Assembly: GCA_007844125.1 (NCBI GenBank)
Contig: CM017563.1
Span: 23,400,573-23,464,572 of the forward strand
DNA: 64,000 nt
Direction of reading: 5' to 3'
Source of the DNA: Sinonovacula constricta
Lineage: Eukaryota > Mollusca > Bivalvia > Cardiida > Solecurtidae
In this document: piece after piece, positions 24,649 through 38,345 of the stretch
How the letters are laid out: every line of letters starts with the position of its first letter
How positions within the stretch are numbered: position 1 is the first letter of the stretch
Made by a program: the position numbers and the translations under genes
The notes under the pieces: model-generated
What the model was told of the DNA's origin: nothing
Database searches by the model: none
Seen by the model: only the letters and a program-made list of their open reading frames with translations

Positions 24649-27480
24649 TAATTAAGACCTTGAAACACCAGTAACAAGTTTCCACCAAATGACGTTTGGC
24701 AAGGGAGCTGGAGAATTGGTGTTCCGTAGCAGGCTGCCTACGCAGACCCAAGAGCTTTTCTGAGTGAGGTACGGTTTTTTAATCAGAGCAAAGCTATCAG
24801 AAAAATGCTTTAAGCGACATTAAGTTCCAACTCACTCTCAAAGTACCACTAAGCAGGACCAAGCAGGACGGTGTAGATGATAACATAAATCATCTGCTGC
24901 GCCACAAGCAGATCGGCTTAATCTGCGGTAAAATACTAAAGCTACTACGATTCCAAGGTTATTCCATAACTTGCTGAGATATGATATCCAGGTGTTGAAA
25001 CAAGCAAAATTAAAGGTAAACGGTCACGTCCCCTGCATTATAATCAACTCAAAATAGTATATGGTAATACCGTATAGAAAACTGATCTAAATAATTGCGA
25101 TTTATCCCTCATTCGGCCCACCTTTTATATAAATGAACAAATAAGCACGTTGATGTCATTTTTCATCAATTGAGTATTTATATTTGGTGAAATAATGCAT
25201 TGGTAAACGTTGCAGAGATTTTCGTCGCTTAAGAAATAACGAACACTCATTGACTGGGTGCTAGTAATTTTTTCCTTTGTGCAAGCATTGATAACATAAT
25301 AATTTGGGAATAATCTGCTAGCCTGTCACTGTCTTCTTCACAGAGGTTTTAACCAGTTTTCATAGGTTTACTCAAATTCTCTGGTGGACACTTTCTTTAT
25401 AAAATAGAAACGTTTCGTCAACGTCGTAAGCCAATACTACTGCACAATCCTGTCTTGTCCGTTCAAGTTAAATATCGGAAGTGAGTAAGGTCATTGGTCA
25501 CGTCGACGAGTGGACGGAGCATTCTGGTATTTTGGCGTTAAGTCAAATTGCAAAGCGAAAGAATTTAGTTAATGTTCATGTTAATGATTGTCTTGCATGC
25601 AAGCTCATGAAATGCGCTGCATTGTTTAAATATTCTGCTTAACTTATGTTTTTATTTATTTCAAACCTACTGACTTATCCAGCAACTAATCATTTTCTAG
25701 TTTAATCTGTTTCATAAGGCCACATAGATTAATTAATGCAATGTTAAATCAATATATCGATGAAATTAAGGAAATAATCAATAATCAGTTGAGTGTGTGT
25801 CTGTTCACAGAATGTGTAACTTTTTTCTACTATAAATATAATATTTTCTTACTTTTGTTCAAATTATTGCTCTCGTATATAGCCATATATCTAGAAGGTT
25901 TCATTCGTTTTAGATACTTTTTACAAACAATCGATTACTAAACCTATCATTGGGAATAAAAAATAAGAAAATATGTATCAGTGAAAATATTAGAGATATT
26001 GGCAGAGAGATAATAGGATGGATATTATTTCTATAACTGTTACTTGCTTAATAATAAATAAAGCTTGATGACGTATTAAATACTTTATTTTTTTACAGAT
26101 TCATGTTTTCTGTATTCATGCTTTATTATTGGATCCCTTTATTATTATAGTTAAGATAAGGTCACTGTTATAGGCTTTAATGCTGTAATGTTTTAGAAAG
26201 GCAATTACTAAGGAAGATAATTCATATTTTATCCCTTATATGACGTTTTGTAGATTACCTCCCTTTATCGTTTGTTTTTTGTGTAGTACATTCCATTTAA
26301 TGGTTTATTATTTGTATTATGAATCGCGTTTTGTGTTAGACGTATATCGTATTTACCGTATACTGCATGTTTAACGTTTTACATTTAGCGCGTGGGAACT
26401 CATGCTTGTCCCATCAGTTGTTGTTCCAAATGAGGTCCAAGATATATAAAGAAAAATGGTTAAAGGATATACTCTTTATTTATACACGTACTATTGCATA
26501 ATATTTTTTAAACAAGGTCACTTAAATATAGTACCACACGAAGGTACTGTGGCGACGTCGTTAAACAAAAATAATGTCAAAGACAGCCAGGAAAGAAAAG
26601 TTGTTTGGGTCATGGGTCTGTTAAAGTCAAAATTACGGAATATACACTGAAGTACCGAGTTATGTACAAACTGACTGTTATTCACATTGAAACTGAACGT
26701 AGAAGAAACAATGTTATCAACCTGTATTAATATATCCTGTATAAGGAACTGTTAAAGCACGTTGTCTACATAAGTGTCGTAGCTCCGACATTGTAATAAA
26801 AAAACATTTTACACCCACTGTAAGTACTGCTTGTACAGTTTAAATTTAGCATAAATATATTAAAGTTCAATAGAGATTATGCAAATAATAGCTTGAATAA
26901 GATCACTAAGATATAGTTACAGTCATTTGCCAGACAGACCGTATCAGCGACAAGGAAAATGTCATTTATGATCGAAATGTCGTAAAATGCCAGCAAATGC
27001 AAATTTAGAATAAATGACTCAATAATGTAATCAGTATTATATTTTGAGAAGAATTCCACTGTGAGAAATTCAAACGACTTTGTTAGTTCCCATAAGCTAG
27101 TCTGTAGACATATTCCAACGCCAATCCAAATCCTATCAGCTTTCTGTGGTATTAATTAATAGCAAGTTGGTTTGTGTACACACAAAGTTTCTTAGTACTG
27201 TTTATTTTATGTTTGATGAAATTTAGCCAGCAATAAAACATCGGTACGTTTTGGGATAAAGAGTTTAATTGGGTTTATGTTAGAATGAGTGTATTTATTA
27301 GGTGCGTTACAGATGTAGAAATGTGATGTGACAAATAAGAACCATCAAAGTAGCAAAACTAAAGAATTATCTGTGTTTCTATTTTGCTCAAGTGTTTTCA
27401 AGTAAATACAAACAGTTCAAATATGCATACTGTCCAAGTATTATCTACAATTAGCCAAACAAACCTAATATATATTTATC
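24649..27480. other. Non-coding stretch before C1q gene 1
   Basis: A+T-rich. No supported exon; open frames at 25741, 26456 and 26877 are low-complexity or isolated. It is the 3' flank of C1q gene 1, which runs leftward. Confidence 0.45.
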
Positions 27481-27486
27481 TATTAT

Positions 27487-27492
27487 TTTATT
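27487..27492 (-). terminator. Candidate poly(A) signal of C1q gene 1
   Basis: TTTATT on the plus strand is AATAAA on the coding strand, about 125 nt past the stop codon at 27618. It is plausible by position only. Confidence 0.35.
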
Positions 27493-27617
27493 TTTATCAT
27501 TTTAAAGAGAAATAGAATATGTTCAATTTCTAGTCTTTGGGGAAAGCAACTGTATTCAAAATTATTAGGTATATCGCAAGTCGAAAAAAATAATATGTCG
27601 TATGCTTTATATGTTAT

Positions 27618-29414
27618 TTACCCTCTGTTTATCAGAGCTCCGGAAAATGAACTTAATGTATATGAGCTTTCTATTAATGAACCTCCGATGTAAAACGCCT
27701 TAACATAAGCTTTAATCCCACTGTCCATATAGGCAAAAGCATCGGCTGTGTTACACTGGTAGATTTGTTTGTCGACTGCCTGTCCACGGGCAAGTGTCTT
27801 CTGATCGATAATTATGTCGAAGTAGTTTTCAACATTCGTACTCGAACACATCTGTATTGTAAACAGATACAGACCGCTGACAGGCGCTGTGAAGATGCCG
27901 GTAGATGGATTATAGCCGTCCTGAATGTTAAACATGACCGTCGGAAAGATCAAGGTTTCACCTACAGATGGGGTGTAGGTCTTTAAACCTGTCGCCTTGA
28001 AGCCCACTATAGGTGTGACGAACGAATCTGTTGAAAAAATAAAAGCTTTGAAATAATTTTCAATATATTTTGTAAGATAAACCTAAACAGTTTTATCGAT
28101 ACTTTACTTTGTTTAACTTATTTTACAACGCTTAAATACCGACTGTTAAAGAATACAAATTAAAATATGTTGAAAAGACAAGTACTAAGATATAAACGCA
28201 CATAAAACGATAAACGCAAACTGTTTCTGCAAACAGATTATATGAAAGATAAAGGAAATTTCTGTTAAAAGGCTTTTAATCCTGAACTTAGACAAATAAA
28301 CCATTACATTGTGCGTTAAGCTGTCAGAAACATTGTCTTACGTTCCCTCAACTAATAGTCACTAAGGTTTTAGTCTTGGTCGAGTAACATATTTAATGTG
28401 AACATTTTCCAGTGGACAGCTCTGTGTGTAAGTGTGTGTGTGTAAGTGTATGTGCGTAAGTGTATGTGCGTTAGTGTGTGTGTATGTGTATATGTGTCTC
28501 TGTCGGTCTGTCGGTCGGTCGATTGGTCGGTTGGTCGGTTGGTCGGTTGGTCGATTGGTAGGTGGGTGAATTGGATAGGTAGGTAGGTAGGTAGGTAGGT
28601 AGGTAGGTAAGTAGGTAGGTAGGTTGGTTGGTAGGTAGGTAGGTAGGTAGGTAGGTAGGTAGGTAGGTAGGTAGGTAGGTAGGTAGGTAGGTAGGTAGGT
28701 AGGTAGGTAGGTAGGTATATTCATTCAAACACGCAGACAAATTATTGACAATACACTCGTACTTCAATATATATAGAACAAATAAAGTAGACTTCAGAAT
28801 GACCAATACAAGTTAAAACTGTACTAACAACAAGCTAAATTTAGAGTAAATCAAATGATATATCCTCAAATGAATTCAATATGGTACAGCAGATAAACCT
28901 AGAATATTAATGTTTTAATGTATATTAAGCGGATATAGACCTAAATAAAGTTAACAATAAACAATTAAATTGAATTTAACTTATATATAAACTAGGTATA
29001 TTACAGTGTTAAGACAATAGGATAAAAGTATATTATACCCATACCTCTAAGGTTCTTCTGCATGTCCCTCGGGTCATCGGATACTCTTTGTATTTGTTTT
29101 CCATTTTGCTGAATGATATTGTTGCTCTTAGCAAGATATTCTGCAATACTGGAGATTGCTGTGTTATTTAGCTGGAGGATTTCGCGCAACTGCACTCTTT
29201 CGGTCTTGATTTCTTCCATTACATCGCTTACTGTAACCAAGGCCATTTGGCAATCTGTTGCTAGCTTCTTGTAATCAGCGTTGAGTTGTTCAAACTTTAA
29301 TTCAGTCCTGATCATTTTTTCAAGCATCTTTTCCTCGTAATGGAATTTAGAACACTGAGGTTCCATTCCAACGCATAATTGTATTGTGACAGCTAGAATA
29401 ACGAAGGCGAGCAT
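27618..29414 (-). CDS. Secreted coiled-coil C1q-domain protein, gene 1
   Basis: Two coding exons: 29414-29045 (370 nt) and 28027-27618 (410 nt). They are joined across a GT-AG intron (donor GAG|GTATGGG, acceptor TTTTTCAACAG) in phase 1, giving 259 residues. Residues 1-16 ([16 protein letters not shown]) are a signal peptide. Residues about 24-120 are a charged heptad-rich coiled coil. From about 127 to the end is a C1q/TNF-like domain with the family signature FNIQDGY...[14 protein letters not shown] and a final SFSGALIN strand. There is no collagen stretch, so this is the bivalve coiled-coil C1qDC type. These proteins are secreted and bind microbial surfaces as innate-immune lectins; binding here is inferred. 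A TATA box lies 90 bp upstream of the ATG. The paralogue at 43211-45673 has the same structure. Confidence 0.93.
28495..28722. repeat. TCGG/TTGG and (GGTA)n tetranucleotide array in C1q gene 1 intron
   Basis: TCGG/TTGG-type repeats at about 28503-28560 lead into about 35 copies of GGTA (about 28574-28717) with few interruptions. GT-rich sequence precedes them (28425-28495). The poly-LPTY and TYLP frames are artefacts. The array lies wholly inside the 1017 bp intron of C1q gene 1 and is absent from the intron of gene 2. Confidence 0.95.
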
Positions 29415-29503
29415 TCTGACGGCAAAATTATCTGATATTATGATGATACAACAACGGGAGCTCTATGGAGATGTAGGAATAACTCGACGGTCAATTTATT
29501 GTG

Positions 29504-29511
29504 TATATATA
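29504..29511 (-). promoter_or_regulatory. TATA box of C1q gene 1
   Basis: TATATATA lies 90 bp before the ATG on the coding strand. The paralogue has the same element 86 bp before its chosen ATG (45759-45766). This supports both the promoter call and the start codons. Confidence 0.65.
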
Positions 29512-29744
29512 AGGGTGTATATGAGTAGACAAGGGTCGTTCAATACGTTTCCGCGTAATGTATGTGAAAAAGACAAGATGCCTTACCTTCATCATTGTAA
29601 GCGTTTATCGTATGGTTATTTAAGTCAATTGTCAACAATAGAAAACACATCTAACATGGGACATAGTTCCAACTATCAATAGGGCAATATGATATATCTC
29701 AACTAAAATGTAATATTCAAGCACGAGTTGGCAATTAAATTGGA

Positions 29745-30060
29745 TTTTTTTTCTTTGCAAATTCAGACCTTCTGTTAAGCTTGTTGACAGGACAGAATAT
29801 TTCAATTCAAAAGATCCTTTGACACATACCAGTACTTTTCGCTACATATACGATAAACTACTAATGTTTGAAATTATACTTAGCAAATGATGTTTGTGTA
29901 TTATTCACATGGTTATCCTAGTGACTGAAACATTTTAACTGGCCCTCATTTTTAAGCACAGTCGAACATGAAACCTTTGATAATTATGACACTCAGTTAC
30001 GTTGTCCTCCAAACATGCCCTTGGAACGTGCAGCCCAACTGAGCGTGCTGTTTGTTAGAC
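29745..30060. repeat. Upstream flank of C1q gene 1, homologous to 60510-60770
   Basis: Matching blocks in the same order: TTTTAATTCAAAAGATC-like, CACATGGTTATCCTAGTG, AACTGGCCCTC-TTTTTAAGCAC and CAAACATGCCCTTGGAACG. The match is clearly diverged, perhaps 75-80% by eye. It begins about 250 bp beyond the TATA box of C1q gene 1. No C1q sequence accompanies the second copy. Confidence 0.65.
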
Positions 30061-32950
30061 ATCGTTAGGAAGCTACATAATATGCGTAACTCAGCATGGA
30101 CAGCGTGTGAACAGATAATTAGAATTCTATTTTGGGGTTTAATTTACATTCCTGTATAGACTTGTTAAATATTTTTTTTAATATCCCAATTAGTTCGGAC
30201 TTGGGAGCTAACTCTACGTAAACACGTTGCGTTTCAATTTATTTAGAAATAGATTAGTTGGACACAACTATACACTACGCAAAACAGAAGGAATGAAATG
30301 GTGGAAAAATATATAAGTATGAAACCATGAACGAATTTAAAGACGTTACTTGTTAAGCGGGTAGTATGATTACGTCGCAAAAGGAAAGTATTGTCGGGAC
30401 CGAAGAACGATGTCCACACTGCATCCCGAAGAAAGAGACGGATTATTTCCGTTATAAGAACTACACAAAATTGTTGATTGTAAATGAAATAGAAAGTCTC
30501 GCTGATGTGAAGATAGAACCGAGGAACCAAAACCAAATGTCCGTCAAAGGAATATACATGTAAAACTCCTTTCAGGGTGAATTCAATGACAACATAGATA
30601 ACAAGCTATTCTTTTTGCATTTAGTTGTATGATCTTGTGTTTTCTGTAAACCTGTCATCTTTAATCTTGTGAACAAACCTTACGTGTTAAATGATTAAAC
30701 TGTTCATAATAAACAATCATAATTGGATAAATGAAACTGCAGAACTGACGTATGCATATTTAAGAACATAATATAAATACTCATACTTTGCGCCTGTTTG
30801 CGAGTGTGTGTTTGTCTGCGTGTGCACTCTAGTGGGCAGTCGATTGTCTTGTTACTGTCAATATTCTTTGCTTTATATTCAGTTACAAACTGTGTTGAAT
30901 GTGCGTTTATAAAGTATTTTTGATACTGGATTAATTATATGTTCCAATAAGAAAAGAGTTCAATCATGCTTTAAAAATATTAACATAACGTATATCCATA
31001 CGTAAATGTGACTGTTGTTAGATCATTGGCCATGATCAATATATAGTCAAACCCCAGTCGCTCGAACATCCGGATCGTTTGAACAAAACTGACAGTCCCT
31101 GCAATTTGTCTTCTATGGGATCAACTTATATGGGATCGCTATTACAATCTGTAGTTCGAACAGTCGAACTGGTTGCCAATCCCTTCAGCCTTTAAACCTG
31201 TATTTACGCACCTTATGTGTCGAACTGCAATCTCTGCTAATTAACCTAGCCTGAATGTCTGTGCTGTCAAACTTCCAGTGATTGTGTTTTTCACCTTTCC
31301 GCGACGTGCAAAATTTTATGATTCGGTGCCAATGTGCAGAAATTAACAGCCAACGTTATGTTTAATTGACATAATGTTGTGTTAAATGATGTTAAAATTT
31401 TTGTTGAAATTTAAAAATGAATTATTAGAGATAGAGATTATATAACAGCAGATGGATTTTTATCAAACATGATTATATGATGTGGCGAACTAATGGAAAT
31501 GTTGACGTTTGTTTTTGCTAATATTTTTTTTTGTTTTTAGTTCATATACATAATTAAATTGTGTTTAACAAAATATGTAAGCATATGCAAAAAAAGCAAC
31601 AAGGAAACAAACGAAAATAAAATAAATACAAAAATAATTTTAAAAAAATAAACACACACAAACACGTGCTTTGTATTTTGTCCCACATAAGATTGAACTG
31701 GTAATAAGGGGCCACGCTAGGAAGGCTGAATTGTCTGGTATTCAGTTAAAAAACTATTTGATTATAAGCTTGAGACCGGATTAAGACGACAGTCAATAAA
31801 GTTAGGATGCATGTAAAATATCTAATGACTGGAACTTGTCCACGGAAATGTTTATTGTTACTTTAAATCTTCTTTTATAAAAATACTGAAAACAACACTC
31901 ATAAACATGTCAGAATATTGTGCAAAAAATACTTTAACCATTTTGATTTTTTTTTCGAACGAATAAGATTTTTTACCAATTCAGGTGGTGTCGCATCCTT
32001 ATGGCAATGTATGCCTAATGCTTTACCAGTGTGAGTGTGCAACGTTGTGTTATTCATTTCTTCATCATTATATCAAGATAACATTAGCGACAATATTTAT
32101 GCATGCATACTACATATATTTAGACAAAGGGATATGAAAGGGATCTTGCTTCAATTGCAGCTCATACTCAGTAAAATCAAAATAACAGTTTCAAGTTCAG
32201 AACTTTATTATATTTTGATGAAATTGTGTAAGACGTGAACTTCTGCATACAAAATGTTTTAATATCAAATCACCACTTTTTTCCACAAAGTTAACACGAC
32301 TCTGGAGCCCAGAAAGCCCGATCGACGATAGGCGAACAATTAATCAAGCAAGAAAAAAGCACGGATACGAGATAGTCAATTTGCCGTAGAGAGCATGCGC
32401 TGTAAACAAGAAGATGGCTGTTCTACGGTCTATATACTTTAGTCATACTGTTGATTTGTTTCATAAATAATTTAGAGTAACAAACCGTTGACTGACTGTT
32501 AGAACCAGATAAATGTATATTTAGCTTTTACTCTGTTAAAACAAATTATTTATTTCACTTTTATATTATTGTTGTGTAATCTAAATGTTTTAAATCATTT
32601 TAATCTAATTTTCTTTCTGAAGCGCAACTCATTATGGCTTTCCATAATGTTTGCGCTATGTAAATTTGTTTTGAATTGATTGATTGATTAATTAAACATA
32701 CCTTAATATATTTTAAACTGTTCCCAGGGTATGGGCGGATCCAGGATTTACCTTAGATAGGTGTGGGTGTAATTTTTGTTTCAAATTATAGTAATGCGAA
32801 ATCAATATGTTTGACGACCTCATAATTTGCGTATCAAACACACATATATTAGCCAGTATTCAAAATGGCATCTTAAAGGAAAATCGGAGAAAACCCGTGA
32901 CAGAGGAAAAGACATTAGTTTACAATTATAAATACACGTTCAGTAAATTG
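30061..32950. other. Intergenic stretch with possible DNA-transposon remnant
   Basis: No supported gene. At about 31045-31200 there are repeated GTCGAAC/TCGAACA-type phrases (CAAACCCCAGTCGCTCGAAC at the left), reminiscent of terminal sequences of pogo/Tigger-like elements, but I could not define paired ends. A poly-T/poly-A rich tract lies at about 31520-31660. Confidence 0.35.
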
Positions 32951-32952
32951 CA

Positions 32953-32988
32953 ACCGAGCAGGATCGGCAATCGGCACTCCTGCTCGGT
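32953..32988. repeat. 11 bp perfect hairpin with 14 nt loop
   Basis: ACCGAGCAGGA at 32953-32963 is the exact reverse complement of TCCTGCTCGGT at 32978-32988. It lies in an unusually GC-rich patch (about 32880-33240) that also has several TTCCGG/CCGGAA sites. There is no poly-T tail or matching repeat to identify it. Confidence 0.7.
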
Positions 32989-35820
32989 ACTACAACGCGA
33001 TTCCGGATGTAGTCTAGAAGTAACAAATGTCAGGTCCGTGGCCTCGTTTCCTGAAAACCTTTCTGAGTTCATTCGGAACACCTAGGATAATTCACGAATC
33101 ATCTTCCGGATGCATGTATACAGTAAACCACCTCGGCCATATTCAGAAGTGGACATACTTTATACTTTTTTTTAATGATCATTCGTAACTGTATAGCTAG
33201 TTCCGGAACTCCGTTCCAAATTGTTCCGAGAGCTTAAGGATGAAGGCTAGTCACAAAATATAATAACAGTATGTTGTTATGTTTTAACATCATATTTCTT
33301 TTTCAGAGGCAATATTAATCTTGTGTGCGTGTGTACGTCCGTATGTATTATTTGGTGGCAAACGGGGAGAGCTGTATGAATACACATCTTCCAACCGGGG
33401 ACACCAAACAAAACTCGTCGTCCCGGTAGTTGTACTTCTGAAATCCGTGCATACAGGCATTGAAAGATAACATATGTGAAATTCGCTGTCGCATGTCCCC
33501 AATTAACCACATTGGTATGAACCACAATATACATGCCTAATTTAGATATGATATCTCTCATAGACACGCGATCCCGTTTATCGTTCGTTACTTCGAAAAG
33601 GTATACACATTACTAGCCGCTAGGTCTCGTTTATGCGTAGTATTGTAAACATTCATACATATGACTGCCGTAAAATCCCCGTTAACACGTTATATTAAGA
33701 AAATCACTCACAACAAAGTGGAATCTGGGTAGTTCTATGAAACCCATTCATGATCAACAATGCGATAAGCATTGATGATCTATAATAATAGGAAGGACAA
33801 GAAATACATCCTACTTGCTACATGTATTTAAATCTACACATTTATAAATGAATTAAATATATTTTATATACTTTATATTTAACATCATTTGAAAATGTAG
33901 AATAAATCAATAAGGATGTTGTCATTTAAGCTTGATAGTACCCCTCATTATTTATGAGAATGCATAATAACGATGTAATAACTGAATGAGTATGCATAAT
34001 AACGATGTAATAACAAATTGCACAAATAAATGAGTGCTTAACGCACATTTGCATACAATACAAAATACTGTTGTTGTTCTTTTTGTTGTTGTTTTTTAAA
34101 AAGACGGGTCTATCTCTTATGAAAACATGTTTTCGAAGAAAAGTAGTGTACTTGGACAATTGATTCGATAAAATCGCTATTTTTTTTTTCTATTACTTTT
34201 TTTTCTAGCAAGCACTCAATCCCCGCAAACTCGGATTATTTAAACATTCATTTTAAAATGACTAGGAGGCTGAATCCTCGGATGACAAATCACTATATAG
34301 TATTTGTATATTGTACTATAACAATGTATAGTGAACGTGTGTCCCGCAGTAAACACTGACAGGTGCATTGACGTCGAGTGAATTTCAATGGTGATCTTCC
34401 AGCGTAATGTCTGTTTATCCGTATATACATGGATATACATGGACCTCACCTTTCGTGTATTTTTTGTAAGAAGCAGAGAACAACAAAAGGGAAAATCAAC
34501 ATCAAAAACAAAACGTTTTGTTAATTCAGGAACATTGATGAAAGTATCAACTAAACATTAAATATGCGTTCCTGTTAAAAATGCCTCCGTAGCGAGTTGA
34601 TGATCTAGCTATAAGAAGAAGATGTGTTGATATCACAATGAACAAATAGTATTGCTTTTGTGTGAATAAATAAACGACTAAACAAAACGAATTGCTATTA
34701 GTATATTTTATAAGTAATTCAAATATATATTATATGAGTAATTTATATATGTGTTTTCCGCATCAGGTAGAAATGCTGTAGCTGTATACATTGATGAACT
34801 GTGGTGATTAAATCAAAGGAAAATCGTTTAAACGGTACTTCCATACTCGCGTAAACGTATATCACTACCTATGTGCCAATGTTCGCTTTTTTAGCTCATT
34901 TAATGAGTTATTATTGATTTAACAAAACTGTTACGAAATATTTCTGAACAGGGATCATATGTTTCACTTGATCTGCTGCATTGCTTATAAAACTATTTGT
35001 ATATGAAATATTTTTGAAGTCGGACATTTTACACTGATTATCAGAAACTGCAAACCTTTCAGTTATAACAGGTGTATAAATGTAGCCTTGGTTACTGTTA
35101 TGGACTGGATATAATGCAACTGGTGGGAGATCGGATGAGTAAGATTGGTTAGAAATATGAACACTTTCTCACGGCAGATTTATGACCAAAAACCCTACTG
35201 TGCGGTTGACATAACCATTTCAAGTCACCAAAGACATATGGGGTGACATGTGTATAAATATCTGCTGACAGGAAACATGATTAGGATAGCTAAAGAATCA
35301 TATGACTTTTTTATACTATTTAAATAATATTTAATATAATAATGTGGTGTTATCTTCAAAATGCATTTCCTTTCATAAACTAAAACGTAAAAGAACATCC
35401 ATTAACATAATTTAGCATAATTTAGCAGTCTGTAAAACGTGCACAAACCAAAATAAACAAGCTCAAGGTCGCTGTTAATGACATCGTGACTGTCAATAAC
35501 TGAATTAAACTCTGGCGCCTTTAAAACCGGTATCAGATCTTTTTCTCCAAACATTATTGAAAAAAACAAAGTGTTTTCAATACATATTTATAAACGTCAT
35601 TTTATATCAATGTGTTTATGAATTCTAATTAAAAAAACGTGGATTGAGAAAGTATCACAATCTGCTAACAAAAGGAAGATAGCAGTAAAACAGAAATTGC
35701 AATTAAATTATTTTATGAAGACCACCGGTAATTAAAACAAATCTCAAATGACAAAATCGCATTTCCTTTTGTATATGCTTAGAGATGTTTTTTTTTATTA
35801 TTATTTGAACTAAAATAAAT
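32989..35820. other. Non-coding stretch
   Basis: After the GC-richer patch ends near 33240 the sequence is A+T-rich, without exons I can support. A duplicated phrase (TGCATAATAACGATGTAATAAC) occurs twice near 33960-34015. Confidence 0.4.
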
Positions 35821-35822
35821 CG

Positions 35823-35825
<3 letters not shown>

Positions 35826-35861
<36 letters not shown>

Positions 35862-35880
35862 AAAGAAAAAGAGAGAGAGA
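35826..35880. repeat. (CA)n then (GA)n microsatellite
   Basis: About 17 CA dinucleotides to about 35859, followed by a purine-only GA-rich run. A family B SINE starts immediately to the right. Confidence 0.95.
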
Positions 35881-36113
35881 GGATGGTAAGGTCACATATT
35901 TGTAACTCCTCTGTCCGCTTAGAATCTCAATGACTGCGTTCGAGTCCCTATCCGGGCGAGAGACTTAATTTGATGGGAGAAGGTCATCTAGCTCTCCTGC
36001 GGTAAGCCTGTGATTCTACACAGAAACGTGCCTAGGGGTCTTCCTCCACCAAAAGAGCTGCACGGAACTATAATGATCACAATTCATCGCTCTGATTTCA
36101 CGAAAAAAAACAC
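35881..36113 (+). mobile_element. tRNA-derived SINE, family B, decayed
   Basis: It shares, in order, TTTGTAACTCCTCTG, a B-box-like GTTCGAGTCCCTATCCGGGC, GAAGGTCATCTAGCT, TTCCTCCACCAAAAGAGCTG and ACTATAATGATCAC with the copies at 40557 and 42684. An A-rich end is at about 36105-36113. The 5' tRNA-like part is poorly preserved. Confidence 0.65.
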
Positions 36114-38120
36114 AATTATATCGTAAGAAAATGCTAAACATTTTTTGACATTCGGAATACATCAAACATTTTAGGAAAGGACAGACACTAAGGACAGCAG
36201 TTACAGTTTCTTTAAATTTGCTAGAGAATAGGCACCATTACCATTGGTGGTGATAAAATGTGACGTCTTCGGTAATGTTCGCATTTCTTCCATATTTAGC
36301 AAAGGCCTAAATTTCCATGGGTTTGAAACTAGGGTAAACTATATGACATGACAATGTCGGCCAAAAAAAAGGGTATGATTAATGGGTTACCGAAAAGGGT
36401 GACCTTTAAATGTATATTTGCTTTTATTCCTATATTGTTATCGACAATTGGGCATTATAAATTATTCTGTATAGGGTCGAAACGCGTCGAAAACAGTTTC
36501 ATTGCACAGGACATTTATTCAAAAGGACAAATAAATCGATAATAATATACCAATCCCCAGATTCACCTGGACATGATGTTGCCTCAACGTGGAAGACGAC
36601 CCATTTCCGACGTTACGGCGTACAGGTCCTCGGCACCGTATGACCTATCAAGTGTGCCGAAACTATAACCCCCTAAAAACACACACAAAAAAAAATAACA
36701 AACAGGTCCGACGGAACGGTGTCATTATATCTCATTTATCGGCTTTGCTTAAAATATAATATTTACGTTTGTAATTAAGTAAACAGTATAAACAAATATG
36801 CAGAAAAGACTCATGAACGTGTTATATTAAAAGCCACCCTTTAAAGCAGATGTCTGAATGGTCCTCGTGAGGCAAGCGATCTCAGTCGCGTTCAGAGAGA
36901 ATGGCGCACTCGGGACTTTTAGATTCAGATCACAGAGGTGTAATAGATAGTAGGTAATTTAAATCGAATCCGGCATATATGGGCATTTACTTTAGACATA
37001 GCAAGGTAAAATGCAAAATCATATCGAATGTGTTGAATGTTCACTTAAATATTTTCTACGATCGAATGTTAGTGACTCTGATGTAACTGGTGTCGCAATT
37101 TGTAATCTATATTTTAAAGGAGTTTTTCATTTGAAGCTGCAGACTGGCCTACTTTCCAATCCAATGCTTTGTATTATTGATACATATGAAATAAGTTTGA
37201 TCTCAGGTTGCACACCTGTAATCGCTTATAGGCCAAATTTTACACCGCCAAGCACGTTGATTAATGTTGTGTATAACTAGACAAAGCGTGTCTAGTTTTT
37301 AAGTTTAGAGGGGAAAATTTCGAGCCTTGAACGTGGCGTATACAAAAAATCACATATTCACAGTTTCAATTATGTATGTATCATCAATCTTTACCGGCAC
37401 AAATTACACGAACGTCTGTTTAACATTCACAGGGCAGGCCTTTATAAATAGATAAAGAAATATCTGTTTCATATACATAGCATTTATTTTACATAGCAAT
37501 CATTAATCAAACACCTCCAGCAGAACATAATCATCGTTATAGTAAAACGCTACAATTATTGAAAATGATAAACGAAAAATACAGTAAATGTAGGGTTGAC
37601 TACAAATTGTGTTATGAATGCAAATCCATTCCTAATAATCAAACATGGCAAATAATTATACGAACACTTTGTACGGTTGCGAGTACATTGACGTGAATGT
37701 GAAAATTACATAAAACTTTGTTGGATCTTTCTACTTTATTAAAATCTTTTTTTAATTATATTTATTATAGATCAGACTGTTCCTAGTATCTAAACCTAGG
37801 TATGCCAATTCTCGACAATGTAATAAATATTAAAGTGATTGTAAGAAATTTAGTATACTGTTATTTGCCATAATCTGATAGAAGAAACAAGATCGACCAT
37901 TTTATTGCTATAGTTAAATTCCAACCAATGCCCATTTGAACTTGCTTATTTATCTAATGGAAAATACAAGCCTTATTCAAGACAACGTTACACGACACAT
38001 AGTAATTACACTTTATCCGTATTTATCAGGTTATGAATGATTAGCTAAGCCGTATATGTCACAGATTGAATATGTAACGTAAAAATGGTACGTGTCTAAT
38101 GTAACATATTTGTTTGCTCT
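36114..38120. other. Non-coding stretch
   Basis: No supported gene. A GC-richer piece at about 36560-36670 (CAACGTGGAAGACGACCC, later GTATGACCTATCAAGTGTGC) looks like part of a dispersed element, but I see no second copy in this window. Confidence 0.4.
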
Positions 38121-38124
38121 TCTT

Positions 38125-38345
38125 CTTCATCAGCATCATCATCAGCAGCAGCAGCAGCAACATGCATCGAAATCAAGGTACTTTTCTCATCATCACAACC
38201 ATCAGCAACAAAATTTATTCAAGACAGCCATTATCATGATGCACAGCAGCATGACCACTACCAATCATAATCAAAATTATCATCAGCAGCGTCTACATAA
38301 TCACGCTCATCATCACGATCATAATTGTTATCAGCAGCATCGGTG
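38125..38345. repeat. Imperfect CAT/CAG/CAA trinucleotide tract
   Basis: Loose runs of CATCAT, CAGCAG and CAACA give spurious His/Gln-rich frames on the plus strand and Met/Ile-rich frames on the minus strand. No start context or homologue argues for a gene. Confidence 0.8.

Noticed and set aside
28362..28806. Repetitive Leu-Pro-Thr-Tyr frames on the minus strand
   Set aside because: Pure translation of the GGTA array inside the intron of C1q gene 1.
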